DNA from: Acinetobacter venetianus RAG-1 = CIP 110063
GTDB lineage: Bacteria > Pseudomonadota > Gammaproteobacteria > Pseudomonadales > Moraxellaceae
DNA length: 64,000 bases
Assembly (NCBI RefSeq): GCF_000368585.1
Contig: NZ_KB849558.1
Coordinates: forward strand, 298,858 to 362,857
Reading direction: 5' to 3'
The position numbers were made by a program, and so were the translations under genes. Positions 30,635 through 39,993 of the stretch are shown here, in pieces (position 1 is the first letter of the stretch; every line of letters begins with the position of its first letter). Below the pieces are notes generated by a model. It was not told the DNA's origin and did not search any database. It was given only the letters and a program-made list of their open reading frames with translations.

Positions 30635-31591
30635 TTATAAACCAGTTGATCCGTTTAGATAGCCAATACCTAATAAAGTACTATCCACTTTAGTATTAGA
30701 GAAAATGACCTCATAATTATTTGAATTATATGATGTATTTCGACATGGTGTGCTTTGTGGTGTGCATGAGAAGAATAATGTTAGGCCTGCTGAGGAAGCT
30801 GGTTGATAATAAAAACTATTGACCTGATTGTTCTTGATTAAAATATATCCCCAAGCCTCCCAAAAAGATCCGTCTCCTAAATGTAAGGTCGCTTCATTAT
30901 GATTTGTAAAATCAAGTTGATGATAGTCACTAATTACACTGAAACTTTCCTGACTTGACGGATTTGTTGACCATTTGAGTTCATGATTTTGACTCGTTGT
31001 TAATTGCACATTAGTCGGAGCCTCTGTAAGTGTTCCTTCAACATAGCCTGCAAGAGTAATTGTATTGAGCTGTCCATCTGACCATGATGATTTGGTTAGT
31101 AATAAGTTATTAAATTTTAGCTTAGCTTGACCTGTTCTCATATTGATTGAGTTGATAATGTTTGTACATGGATTATCTTCTTCTGAGCAGTAGAATTCTT
31201 TGTTGTAGGTTAATTCCTGACCATTTTTCTTAAATTCTATGAGTTTGATTGAGTATGGTATTGAGTTGACTAACTGATCATAGTGGGCTTCTAACCGGTA
31301 AAGTGTATTTGTATCAATATTAAAATCAAACTCTAATCGATAGCTTATCTTGAACTGATCATTTTCTTTATTAAAAATTTGAGTATAGCGATAGACTGGA
31401 GTATCTACATTTGTTGATTGAGCAGAGGGTAGTGATGTATTTAAGAATTTTAAATTAGTTTTAACTTCACTCATTACTTTTGGTGGGGTGTAACTACTAT
31501 CCGAGTTTGTAGAGCTACCACCACAGGCCGATAAAAAGATAGTTGTTGTAATAAGTCCTAGTAAGGAAATATATTTAATGTGGTTATACAT
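30635..31591 (-). CDS. Lipoprotein, unknown function
   Basis: 318 residues from the ATG at 31591, which opens a lipoprotein signal (MYNHIKYISLLGLITTTIFL, lipobox LSAC, lipid on Cys23). The frame is open upstream only to a TTG, without a better signal, so I rejected that start. After CGG there is a Ser/Asn/Asp-rich tether. The mature protein has two cysteine pairs (FYCSEEDNPC and SCTPQSTPC) that may form disulphides, and looks beta-rich. Family unrecognised; no obvious relation to the lipoprotein at 26.4 kb beyond the shared layout. Confidence 0.65.
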   Translation of the reverse strand: MYNHIKYISLLGLITTTIFLSACGGSSTNSDSSYTPPKVMSEVKTNLKFLNTSLPSAQSTNVDTPVYRYTQIFNKENDQFKISYRLEFDFNIDTNTLYRLEAHYDQLVNSIPYSIKLIEFKKNGQELTYNKEFYCSEEDNPCTNIINSINMRTGQAKLKFNNLLLTKSSWSDGQLNTITLAGYVEGTLTEAPTNVQLTTSQNHELKWSTNPSSQESFSVISDYHQLDFTNHNEATLHLGDGSFWEAWGYILIKNNQVNSFYYQPASSAGLTLFFSCTPQSTPCRNTSYNSNNYEVIFSNTKVDSTLLGIGYLNGSTGL

Positions 31592-31764
31592 TTTAATTCT
31601 ACCAATAGATATTTTATATAAATTATCTGTCTTCAATGACTGATAATTTGTGCAAAGCTATTATATAGAATATTATGTATATTTTACCATCTGTTATTAG
31701 TCACCCTAATCAACTTACTCCATCTTTATAGTAAAGTTTAGGTATATATAGTATGTAAAAATAT

Positions 31765-32769
31765 TTATTTTTCTTCAATTTCTTTGACTGCATTATAAAC
31801 AACAGTTGGTTCGATATTTAGTAGCTTTTTGCCAAAACTTCTTAGCCACCAAACGAGCTGAGATGTAAAAGGAACATTTGCTGAGACTTCAACAATATTT
31901 TCTTCTAATGGCGTGATGATCTGGTCTTTACTTAACTGACTTTCATAAAAGCTTTTGGCAGTATTCTCAGTCATTGTGAGTTTAAGCTGAATTTGTTCAG
32001 TCGGTTTACTGTAATCGACACGGAAACCTAATGCACCAGAATCAATATAATGATCAATGTCAAAATTTACAGGATGTAAGGCACGGCTTTCTAAAACGGT
32101 GGCTGCTTTAAAACGGTGCAGCGCAAAAGTTTGGACATCAGTTTTATCATTTCTCGTGCAAATAAGATAAATAACAGCACCTCTTTGAACCAAAGCGAGT
32201 GGATTCAAAATATACGTTTTATCTTCGCCTTGGTTTGTTCGTGCGCTGTAAATGCACTCAATTTGTTTATCTTGCAAAAGACCTTCATAGATCGCTTGTT
32301 GAGCTAGTTTATCGACCATTGGTGGAATGAGTGGTTGATTGGCAGGCACAATACGAACGCGATTGATCCATTGTCGAACGTTATTTTGAGTCGATAAACT
32401 GCGTTTTGCGAGGTCGAACCAAGGCATCATTTCTTCGAGTAAACTTGGTGGTAGCAAATGTCTTAGGTGTTCCTCAACCATCATAAACGTAACAGCTTGA
32501 GAGCTAGTCATATGTGGCAAGCTTTGAATTGGTGCATCTGAGCGCCAGCGCCAACCTTGAGGAACTGTTTTGTTGCTTTCAATTGGAAAGCGTTGTGCAA
32601 TTTGATTTAGATCACGTTGAATGGTGCGTAAACTAATATCGATCCCTTCTCGTTCTAATATTTCTTGAAGTTCACGTGTTCCCATCCATTTCCCTGTCGA
32701 GAGACGAGATAAGATTTGCCATTGGCGATAAAGACTATTGGATGTTTCTTTTTCTTGTGCAGATGACAT
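31765..32769 (-). CDS. WYL-domain transcriptional regulator (YafY/PafC-like)
   Basis: 334 residues. An N-terminal winged helix of the DeoR/HTH_11 type (TRELQEILEREGIDISLRTIQRDL, about residues 35-60) is followed by a WYL domain (about residues 160-240). The YILNPLALVQRGAVIYLIC and FALHRFKAATVLE segments match that fold, although the Trp-Tyr-Leu triplet itself is degenerate. WYL domains are thought to sense ligands such as nucleic acids. The gene is divergent from the Anbu operon across a 213-base shared region, so it is the natural candidate for its control; that is inference. Confidence 0.85.
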   Translation of the reverse strand: MSSAQEKETSNSLYRQWQILSRLSTGKWMGTRELQEILEREGIDISLRTIQRDLNQIAQRFPIESNKTVPQGWRWRSDAPIQSLPHMTSSQAVTFMMVEEHLRHLLPPSLLEEMMPWFDLAKRSLSTQNNVRQWINRVRIVPANQPLIPPMVDKLAQQAIYEGLLQDKQIECIYSARTNQGEDKTYILNPLALVQRGAVIYLICTRNDKTDVQTFALHRFKAATVLESRALHPVNFDIDHYIDSGALGFRVDYSKPTEQIQLKLTMTENTAKSFYESQLSKDQIITPLEENIVEVSANVPFTSQLVWWLRSFGKKLLNIEPTVVYNAVKEIEEK

Positions 32770-32982
32770 ATGCGTAATAAATAATTCAATGCTCTAAAGC
32801 ACACACAATAAAAAAACTATTGGCATTTGGCAAGCGCATCATATCGAGATTACGTATTTACGACTGAAACGTCGGCAGCTTTGCAGGAGTATGTTTAGGC
32901 TGTATAAAAAATATCCATCAGATATAAGTGGCATCGAAATTGCTTTGCTAGTTATATAAATAAATGATGAGACGAGGTTTCT
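32770..32982. promoter_or_regulatory. Divergent promoter region between the WYL regulator and the Anbu operon
   Basis: 213 bases shared by two divergent units. A GAGG ribosome binding site precedes the ATP-grasp gene. I see no convincing consensus -35/-10 pair or long palindrome by eye, so the operator is not defined. Confidence 0.4.
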
Positions 32983-34536
32983 ATGTCAGAACAAGAACAC
33001 AACCTACATGTCAGCACAGATTATTATGCGCCAGATCAAACGGCTGCAGCAGTATCAGTACATTCGTCTACATTTATTCAACAGCTCAATGTCACACCAA
33101 ATTTATTTGAGCAACTCAAATCGCAATTTTTCAACGAAATGTTAGACGATAAAAGTATTAACGGTGAAGCTTCTAAAAAGATTGAACAATGGTTAAGTCT
33201 GCGTAGTTTGGAGGATCTTAAATTACTTGGTGCACAAGCTAAACAACATTTTCTCTATCAAGGTATTACATTCAACGTTTATGGTGATCATGAGGGTACT
33301 GAAAGAACGATTCCTTATGATTTAATTCCAAGAGTCATTGAAAAGAAACAATGGGAAAAAATTTCAACAGGCTGTGCACAACGTGTCAAAGCATTGAATC
33401 TATTTTTAGATGATATTTACCATCAACAAAACATTTTAAAAGATGGTTTGATTCCAGCAGCTCAAATCATGTCGCATGAAGCATTTCAGCCACATATGTT
33501 GAAGCATAATCTAAAAGGTAAGATTTATTCGCAAATTAGTGGGATTGATATTATTCGAGACGGTCAGGGTGATTTTTTTGTACTGGAAGATAATTTAAGA
33601 ACACCATCTGGGGTGTCTTATATGATCGAAAGCCGCAAAATCAGCCAAACACTCATGCCTGATTTATGTTCTAGTAATAATTTACAGGGGATTGAGCAAT
33701 ATCCAACTTTACTAAGAGAAGTTTTAGCAGAGAATGCACATGTCGATAATCCGTTGATTGTTGTCTTAACACCGGGACGTTTTAATAGTGCTTATTATGA
33801 ACATGCATTTCTGGCCCGTGAAATGGATGTTCCACTAGTGACAAGTCGAGATTTATTTGTTGAAAATGATCATGTTTTTGTGAAAACAGTTCGTGGCCGT
33901 CAGCAAGTGGATGTGATTTATAGACGTTTAGATGATGATTTCTTAGATCCTTTAACTTTTAGACCAGATAGCACGCTTGGGGTTGCAGGGCTGATGTCTG
34001 CTTATCTGCAAAATAATGTAGTGATTGCAAATGCGCCGGGAACGGGTGTGGCAGATGATAAGTCGATTTATCCTTATGTTGATCAAATGATTCAATATTA
34101 TTTGGGAGAAAGTCCAATTCTAAATAATGTGCCAACTTATCAATGTCGTGATGCTGAGCATTTGGATTATGTATTAAATAACTTAGAAAAGTTGGTTGTT
34201 AAAGAAGCTCAGGGATCTGGTGGCTATGGCATGTTGATTGGCCCTCAAGCAGACCAAGAGCAAATAGAAGCATTTAGACAGAAAATTATTGAGTCGCCAT
34301 GTCTTTATATTGCTCAGCCGACATTAGCACTTTCTGTCGCACCGACTTTAACGACGGAAGGTGTTGCTGAAAGACATATTGATTTACGTCCTTTTGTATT
34401 GAGCTCTCCTTATCGTACTGAAATCGTGCCGGGTGGATTGACCCGTGTTGCAATGCAAGCAGGCTCTCTAGTTGTAAATTCCTCTCAAGGTGGTGGAATT
34501 AAAGATACATGGGTTGTTGAAACACTACGATCTTAG
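32983..34536 (+). CDS. Circularly permuted ATP-grasp protein (Anbu operon)
   Basis: 517 residues, COG2308 family. Visible landmarks are GIDIIRDGQGDFFVLEDNLRT with SGVSYMIESRKI (about residues 187-220), an NSAYYEHAFLAREM segment (about 267-280), and VVKEAQGSGGYGMLIGP (about 403-420) with DLRPFVL near the end. ATP-grasp enzymes join a carboxylate to an amine or thiol; published comparative genomics proposed that this family makes or attaches a peptide-like tag together with the alpha-E protein. It is the first gene of a four-gene operon with alpha-E, transglutaminase and Anbu. The substrate is unknown. Confidence 0.9.
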   Translation: MSEQEHNLHVSTDYYAPDQTAAAVSVHSSTFIQQLNVTPNLFEQLKSQFFNEMLDDKSINGEASKKIEQWLSLRSLEDLKLLGAQAKQHFLYQGITFNVYGDHEGTERTIPYDLIPRVIEKKQWEKISTGCAQRVKALNLFLDDIYHQQNILKDGLIPAAQIMSHEAFQPHMLKHNLKGKIYSQISGIDIIRDGQGDFFVLEDNLRTPSGVSYMIESRKISQTLMPDLCSSNNLQGIEQYPTLLREVLAENAHVDNPLIVVLTPGRFNSAYYEHAFLAREMDVPLVTSRDLFVENDHVFVKTVRGRQQVDVIYRRLDDDFLDPLTFRPDSTLGVAGLMSAYLQNNVVIANAPGTGVADDKSIYPYVDQMIQYYLGESPILNNVPTYQCRDAEHLDYVLNNLEKLVVKEAQGSGGYGMLIGPQADQEQIEAFRQKIIESPCLYIAQPTLALSVAPTLTTEGVAERHIDLRPFVLSSPYRTEIVPGGLTRVAMQAGSLVVNSSQGGGIKDTWVVETLRS

Positions 34537-34623
34537 AATCTTCCACATGGAACTTTAGCTTAAACACTTATTTAAACATGAGTGAGTGTTTAGGTCTTTT
34601 ATTAACGATAAGGGAGGACATTT

Positions 34624-35226
34624 ATGCATTTACTCAGCTCAAGCGCACAACATATTTATTGGTTAGGACGTTATTTATTTCGCATCGGTTATGTTGCTCA
34701 ACATTTGCCTTTTACAAATGACCAGCAAGCCGAGACATTTGCTCAAGCATTATGTTTACATATTGATGATGCTGAAAATTTGAATCAGTTTATGCTTGAT
34801 CCGCAGCAACCATATTCTTTAATCAGCCAGCTTGAGATCGCTAGAGATAATATTCAAGAACTTAGAGGCCTTTTAACAGCAAAAGCATATGCAGAGTTGA
34901 ATCATTTAATCAAAAATGTGAAGTGTGAGGCTGAAAATATTCGTGCAGTAATTGATGATTGCTGTGAAATTCTAAAAGCTGAACAACCAGATATATTTTT
35001 ATTTTTTTATTTAGGGCAAAGCATAGAGCAAATAGATACTTATTTTCGGTTCCAACATAATATTCACAATGTATTAGAAACGGTTGATCCAGTTGTCGTT
35101 CAGTTATATGACTTAGGATGGCAAGACTTGCAAAGCACTTGGGAGATTCTAAAAAATCAACCTTATGTGAACCAGTTCTATGCCTTTACATACCAGCTAG
35201 AAAATCAATTTGAGGTATACGCATGA
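34624..35226 (+). CDS. Alpha-E domain protein, short form (Anbu operon)
   Basis: 200 residues, all-helical. It begins MHLLSSSAQHIYWLGRYLFRI, the characteristic alpha-E opening, with DNIQELRGLL (about residues 80-89) as a second conserved stretch. Family members (COG2307) are usually around 310 residues, so this copy is clearly short; the C-terminal region seen in other genomes is missing or strongly reduced. It has a GGGAGG ribosome binding site and its stop overlaps the next start (ATGA at 35223-35226), implying translational coupling to the transglutaminase. Biochemical role unknown. Confidence 0.82.
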   Translation: MHLLSSSAQHIYWLGRYLFRIGYVAQHLPFTNDQQAETFAQALCLHIDDAENLNQFMLDPQQPYSLISQLEIARDNIQELRGLLTAKAYAELNHLIKNVKCEAENIRAVIDDCCEILKAEQPDIFLFFYLGQSIEQIDTYFRFQHNIHNVLETVDPVVVQLYDLGWQDLQSTWEILKNQPYVNQFYAFTYQLENQFEVYA

Positions 35227-36002
35227 AGCTGATGGTGAATCATCAAACGCATTATCGTTATACTCAGATTGCACGAAATAGTGTGCAGTCGATTAAGATG
35301 ATGCCTCAGAGTTCGAGGCATCAGACGATTGAAAACTGGCATATTAGTGTTCCGGGAGAATACGCCTGTAAAAGAGATGCCTTTAATAATTTATGGATCA
35401 CGGCAACTCAAAGACATGATTATCGCTACCTGACGATTATGGCGCAGGGAATAGTTGAGCTTTTTGACACCGAACTTGGTTTTTTTGAAATTGATGTTTC
35501 GCCTATGTTGTTTCTACAGCGTACTGCGATGACGCATTGTGATTTAATGATGTTTGATTTTGCGCAGTCGGTAATCAAAATGAAAGATCGTCAGCATTTG
35601 ATACTTTTATCTGAAAAAATATTACAACAAATGCCATATCAGCCTGAGAGTACTTCAGTGACTACCGCGGCGATTGATGCATTTTATGCAGGCCAGGGGG
35701 TTTGCCAAGACCATGCACATGTGTTTATCGCTATGTGTCGTGCCTTACAGATACCAGCTCGTTATGTTTCTGGTTATTTGTATGACCAGAACCAACCACA
35801 CCTCGCCAGTCATGCATGGGCGGAAGCTTTTATTGAAAATGAATGGTATTGTTTCGATATTAGTAACCAGATATTTACGCCTCAAAATCATATCTATGTT
35901 GCGGTTGGTCGAGATTATCTCGATGTCGCACCAGTACGTGGTGTGCGTGAGCAAGGCGGAGTAGAAAGTATGATGTCTGTGGTTCAGGTTTTAGCTTGTT
36001 GA
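35223..36002 (+). CDS. Transglutaminase-like cysteine protease/amidase (Anbu operon)
   Basis: 259 residues, COG1305 family. The N-terminal beta region (bacterial transglutaminase N domain) starts MVNHQTHYRYTQIARNSVQS. The catalytic triad is complete: Cys in GQGVCQDHAHVF (about residue 162), His in SHAWAEAF (about 199), Asp in YCFDISNQ (about 214). Such enzymes form or cleave isopeptide and peptide bonds. It overlaps the alpha-E gene by four bases and is followed 16 bases later by Anbu. In the proposed model it would attach or remove the ATP-grasp product; unproven. Confidence 0.9.
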   Translation: MKLMVNHQTHYRYTQIARNSVQSIKMMPQSSRHQTIENWHISVPGEYACKRDAFNNLWITATQRHDYRYLTIMAQGIVELFDTELGFFEIDVSPMLFLQRTAMTHCDLMMFDFAQSVIKMKDRQHLILLSEKILQQMPYQPESTSVTTAAIDAFYAGQGVCQDHAHVFIAMCRALQIPARYVSGYLYDQNQPHLASHAWAEAFIENEWYCFDISNQIFTPQNHIYVAVGRDYLDVAPVRGVREQGGVESMMSVVQVLAC

Positions 36003-36018
36003 GTGTAAAGAGAGAAAG

Positions 36019-36753
36019 ATGACCTATTGTTGTGCATTAAGATTAGAGCAAGGTTTGGTATTGATTAGTGATACTCGGACGAATGCAGGGGTCGATCATA
36101 TATCTGTTTTTCGTAAATTACATACCTTTGGTGTTGAAGGTGAACGATTTATCGCGCTACAAACAGCGGGTAATTTAGCAACAACACAGGCCGTTATTGG
36201 ACATTTACAAAATGCTTTGGCCTTAGATCAAGAGCCTAATTTATATACCGTAAAAACAATGTTTGAAGTTGCAGAACTTGTGGGCAAAACATTACGTAAA
36301 GTTTTAGAAGACATCACGACGGATACGCAAGAGCAAATGAATTATTCTTGCAGTATTTTAGTAGGTGGCCAAATTAAAGGGGAGGATATGGAGCTTTATA
36401 ATGTCTATCCTCAAGGAAATTTTATTTGTGCGACAACGGATACACCATATTTTCAGATCGGTGAAAGTAAGTATGGCAAACCTATTTTAGATCGTGCTTT
36501 ACATTTTACAATGCCTCTAGATGATGCATTGCGCTGTACCTTGATTTCTTTTGATTCGACTCTACGATCAAATGTTTCTGTTGGGCTGCCTTTAGATGTC
36601 TTGGTTTATCATAAGGATAGTTTCTTGATTCCAGAAGGGAAGAGAATCAATGAGGAAGATCCTTATTTTAGTCAAATTAGTAAGCAATGGTCTGAGACAT
36701 TAAGACGTGGTTTGCAGGAATTGCCAAAGCCAACTTCGGATTATGGTTTGTAA
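36019..36753 (+). CDS. Anbu, proteasome-like self-compartmentalised peptidase
   Basis: 244 residues of the bacterial proteasome homologue called Anbu (COG3484). The sequence begins MTYCCALRLEQGLVLISDTR, so removal of the initiator Met would expose Thr1 directly, without a propeptide. Counting from it, Asp17 and Lys32 are at the expected active-site positions, followed by TAGNLATTQ. Structural work on other Anbus describes helical rather than closed-ring assemblies. An AGAGAAAG ribosome binding site precedes it. It closes the four-gene operon and ends at a strong terminator. Its natural substrates are not established. Confidence 0.93.
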   Translation: MTYCCALRLEQGLVLISDTRTNAGVDHISVFRKLHTFGVEGERFIALQTAGNLATTQAVIGHLQNALALDQEPNLYTVKTMFEVAELVGKTLRKVLEDITTDTQEQMNYSCSILVGGQIKGEDMELYNVYPQGNFICATTDTPYFQIGESKYGKPILDRALHFTMPLDDALRCTLISFDSTLRSNVSVGLPLDVLVYHKDSFLIPEGKRINEEDPYFSQISKQWSETLRRGLQELPKPTSDYGL

Positions 36754-36756
36754 AAC

Positions 36757-36788
36757 TAAAAATCCAAGCAATTGCTTGGATTTTTTCA
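36757..36788 (+). terminator. Terminator between the Anbu operon and alr (bidirectional)
   Basis: AATCCAAGCAATTGCTTGGATT (36761-36782) is a perfect palindrome with A and T flanks, serving the convergent Anbu and alr genes. Confidence 0.9.
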
Positions 36789-36794
36789 ATATTT

Positions 36795-37865
36795 TTATTT
36801 CAATTTTCGCACTGGTCGGTTACTCAGTCTGCATAGTAGCTCATAACCAATAGTACCGTTTGCAGTCGCAACATCATCCACTAAGCGAGTATTTCCCCAA
36901 AGTTCGACTTGAGTGCCTATTTCAGCTTTAACCTGACTAATATCAATTGCAATCATATCCATGCTTACTCGCCCTACAATAGGAACAAGTTGCTGATGAA
37001 TCGCAACAAAGTTAGGGTGAATAAATGCTCGTGGATAGCCATCCCCATAGCCAATTGAAACTATGGCAATATCAGCATTTTGTGTAGCAGTATAAGTAGA
37101 ACCATAGCCCACATATTCGCCTTTTTGGATATGATTCAGTGCAATAATTTCTGCACTAAAAGTCATCACTGGCTTTAAGTCTAGGTCGTGCACAGTTTTA
37201 TCTGCAAATGGGCTCGCACCATAAAGCATGATACCTGGGCGGACATAATCAAAATGTAGCTCTGGATATTTATAGATTGCAACAGAATTACAGCATGAAG
37301 CAAGGATGGGTCCACAAGCCTGTTTTACAGATAAAAACTGTTCAATTTGCTGCTGATTGAGTGGGTGATCTGCATCAGCATTGGCGAAATGCATGGTCAA
37401 TACACAGGTGAATCCTTCAGCTTTTAAGCATTGAATAACATCAATAATTTCATTTATTTTGAAGCCTAGGCGATTCATACCACTATTGAGTTTGACCCAA
37501 ACCTTTAAGCCTAAAGCGTTATAAGCTTGTTTGTGAGCGAATAGCCATTCAACTTGTTGACGATGATGAACAATACATTCAAGTTTCTGCTCAATCACTT
37601 GCGTCATTTCATCTTCAGAAAATATGCCTTCAATCAAGGTAATGGATTGTTGATATCCCAATCGCCTGATTTCTAAGGCTTCCTCTAAGCAGGCGACACC
37701 AAAAGCATCTGTGGTATTTAAGGCAGCTAAGCAGTTTTTGACTCCATGTCCGTAAGCATTGGCTTTTACCATACTTACAATTTTTGAATGTGGTGCAAGT
37801 TGTTTGACACGGTTTAAATTATATTGAAGTGCTTGACTATCAATATAAACTGTTGCTTGGCGCAC
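36795..37865 (-). CDS. alr: Alanine racemase
   Basis: PLP enzyme that makes D-alanine for peptidoglycan. 356 residues. The PLP lysine lies in VSMVKANAYGHG (near residue 34), with WVKLNSGMNRLG (near 122) and the catalytic Tyr in EYVGYGSTYTA (near 248); RVSMDMIAIDIS follows near 292. The start is GTG at 37865, supported by an AAAGGAG site about 10 bases upstream. It follows dnaB by 57 bases on the same strand, a gene order found in many Gammaproteobacteria, so the two are probably cotranscribed. Confidence 0.95.
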   Translation of the reverse strand: MRQATVYIDSQALQYNLNRVKQLAPHSKIVSMVKANAYGHGVKNCLAALNTTDAFGVACLEEALEIRRLGYQQSITLIEGIFSEDEMTQVIEQKLECIVHHRQQVEWLFAHKQAYNALGLKVWVKLNSGMNRLGFKINEIIDVIQCLKAEGFTCVLTMHFANADADHPLNQQQIEQFLSVKQACGPILASCCNSVAIYKYPELHFDYVRPGIMLYGASPFADKTVHDLDLKPVMTFSAEIIALNHIQKGEYVGYGSTYTATQNADIAIVSIGYGDGYPRAFIHPNFVAIHQQLVPIVGRVSMDMIAIDISQVKAEIGTQVELWGNTRLVDDVATANGTIGYELLCRLSNRPVRKLK

Positions 37866-37921
37866 CCTGAGTACTCCTTTGGGACGGCTTGGGAAGATAT
37901 ATAAGAGCTAGAAATTAAAAA

Positions 37922-39367
37922 TTATTCCTCGTCATCATATTGAGCATAGAACTCAGGCGAGAGATTACTAAAACGCGTATATTGACCTTCAAAAGCAAGG
38001 CGAACAGTACCAATAGGACCGTTACGTTGCTTACCGATAATGATTTCTGCTGTACCAGCTTCTTTAGATTCTTTGTTATAGACTTCATCACGGTAGATGA
38101 ACATGATCAAATCGGCATCCTGCTCAATCGCTCCTGATTCACGTAAGTCTGACATAACAGGGCGTTTGTTTGGTCGGTTCTCTAGACTACGGTTAAGCTG
38201 TGAAAGTGCAATCACAGGACAATTCATTTCTTTGGCCAAAGCTTTAAGGCTTCGTGAAATTTCAGAAATCTCGCCGACACGATTGTCGCCCATACCTGGA
38301 ACTTTCATCAACTGTAAATAATCGACCATGATACAGCCAATTTTACCGTCATGCATTTTTGCAATTCGACGTGCACGAGAACGTACTTCTGTTGGTGGTA
38401 GTGCTGAGGAATCATCAATATACAAATGCTTTTCTTGAAGTTGAAGAATCGTACCTGTAACTTTTGACCACTCATCACCATCAAGTTTCCCTGAACGTAA
38501 ATGTCCTTGGTGAACTTTGCCGTAAGAAGAAATTAAACGCATCGCAATGGAGTCGGCTGGCATTTCCATTGAATAAACCAGCGCGGGTAAATTACAGTTA
38601 AATAAAACACTTTCAACTAAGTTCATTGCAAAGGTTGTTTTACCCATAGAAGGACGTGCAGCGACAATAATTAAGTCACCTGCTTGCATGCCATAGGTTT
38701 TATTGTCTAGCTCAAGGAAACCTGTCGAAAGACCTGTGATATTGCCATCCATTTTGGATAGTTCATCGAGCTTGCTAATCACATCAGCAGTAACTGAGCT
38801 AATTGATTTAGGGCCAGCATCCTTTTTATTGTTATTGTGCTGTTCTGCTAACGAAAAAATATTGGTTTCAGCTAAATCTAAAATTTCACTGACAGGTCGA
38901 CCTTTCGTATCATAAGCATTTTGTAAAATATCACTACTGACTTTAATCATGCTGCGTAGGGTTGAGAATTCTTTAATTTTATTGGCATAGGTTTCCAAGT
39001 TATAAAAACTTGAAGGGGAGTCTGCCATGAGTTGCATTAAATATTCTTCACCACCAATTGCATCTAATAGGTTTTGCTTGAGCAACCAGTCATTAACGAG
39101 TACAGCATCATAAGGTGAGTTTTCTTGAGCAAGCTTTTCAATTGCGCGATAAATATATTTGTGGCGCGTCGCGTAAAAATCATTTTCTTTGAGTAAATCA
39201 CCCACTTGCTCAAATGATTCTGCAACAGTCATTAGTGCTGCTAAAACTGCTTGTTCAATTGCAAGGTTATGGGGGGGGGTCCTGAATTCTTTGAGTTGAC
39301 CTGAGTCATTCACTTTACTCTCTGTGTTGGGAGTATTTTTTGCAAAATTGGCATTTGCCTGTGACAT
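37922..39367 (-). CDS. dnaB: Replicative DNA helicase DnaB
   Basis: Hexameric 5'-3' helicase at the replication fork. 481 residues. The N-terminal primase-interacting domain starts near PPHNLAIEQAVLAALM (about residue 31) and the RecA-like C-terminal domain has the Walker A motif AARPSMGKTTFAMN (about 232), Walker B IMVDYLQLM (about 345) and LSQLNRSLENR (about 390). A run of nine C residues on the coding strand (39271-39279) encodes Thr-Pro-Pro-His just before the first domain, an unusual slippery tract in an essential gene. The first 30 residues are a polar, probably disordered extension. Confidence 0.97.
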   Translation of the reverse strand: MSQANANFAKNTPNTESKVNDSGQLKEFRTPPHNLAIEQAVLAALMTVAESFEQVGDLLKENDFYATRHKYIYRAIEKLAQENSPYDAVLVNDWLLKQNLLDAIGGEEYLMQLMADSPSSFYNLETYANKIKEFSTLRSMIKVSSDILQNAYDTKGRPVSEILDLAETNIFSLAEQHNNNKKDAGPKSISSVTADVISKLDELSKMDGNITGLSTGFLELDNKTYGMQAGDLIIVAARPSMGKTTFAMNLVESVLFNCNLPALVYSMEMPADSIAMRLISSYGKVHQGHLRSGKLDGDEWSKVTGTILQLQEKHLYIDDSSALPPTEVRSRARRIAKMHDGKIGCIMVDYLQLMKVPGMGDNRVGEISEISRSLKALAKEMNCPVIALSQLNRSLENRPNKRPVMSDLRESGAIEQDADLIMFIYRDEVYNKESKEAGTAEIIIGKQRNGPIGTVRLAFEGQYTRFSNLSPEFYAQYDDEE

Positions 39368-39493
39368 AACTAGACCTAATAAAAAAATGAAACCGTAAAT
39401 GAATGACTATCTTAATCCAAATGGATTCAAACAGGAGGGTTTAATTGGAATAAAATTGTTTAATTGGTGAAAAAGTACAGCCTAAATTTTAGG

Positions 39494-39527
39494 CATAAAA
39501 AAAGAGCATGTAAAACATGCTCTTTTC
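39494..39527 (-). terminator. Terminator of the rpsF–rpsR–rplI operon
   Basis: On the minus strand AAAGAGCATG-TTTTA-CATGCTCTTTTTTTATG. It lies right after the rplI stop and ahead of dnaB. Confidence 0.88.
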
Positions 39528-39537
39528 TTTGCAGAAA

Positions 39538-39984
39538 TTACTCAGATACGATAGTAACGAGAACTTCAGCAACAACATCATGATGCAATTGGATTGCGAT
39601 GTTGAATTCACCAGTGTGGCGAAGCGCACCGTTTGGTAAACGAACTTCTGCACGGTCAACAACAAGACCAGCATTAGTTAAAGCATCAGCGATGTCACGA
39701 GTACCGATAGAACCGAATAGTTTACCTTCGTCACCAGCTTTAGCAGTGATCACGATGTTAACTTCGTTCAATTGTTCAGCACGTGCATTCGCAGCAGCTA
39801 ATACTTCAGCTTCTTGTTTTTCAAGTTCAGCACGACGAGCTTCAAATGCAGCAGTGTTTGCTTCAGTTGCAGCTACAGCTTTACCTTGAGGGATCAAGAA
39901 GTTACGACCGTAACCAGCTTTAACTGATACTTTGTCGCCTAATTTACCAAGGTTCTTAATGCGTTGTAATAAGATAATATCCAC
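39538..39984 (-). CDS. rplI: 50S ribosomal protein L9
   Basis: 148 residues. The N-terminal rRNA-binding domain starts [17 protein letters not shown] with [13 protein letters not shown] (near residue 24), followed by the long connecting helix rich in Ala/Glu ([19 protein letters not shown]) and a C-terminal domain with [12 protein letters not shown]. Last gene of rpsF–rpsR–rplI, 9 bases after rpsR. Confidence 0.98.
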   Translation of the reverse strand: MDIILLQRIKNLGKLGDKVSVKAGYGRNFLIPQGKAVAATEANTAAFEARRAELEKQEAEVLAAANARAEQLNEVNIVITAKAGDEGKLFGSIGTRDIADALTNAGLVVDRAEVRLPNGALRHTGEFNIAIQLHHDVVAEVLVTIVSE

Positions 39985-39993
39985 GGCTCAACC

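Noticed and set aside
32770..32982. Sigma54 promoter ahead of the Anbu operon (TTGGCATTTGGCAAGC)
   Set aside because: The GG and GC elements do not have the required 10-base spacing.
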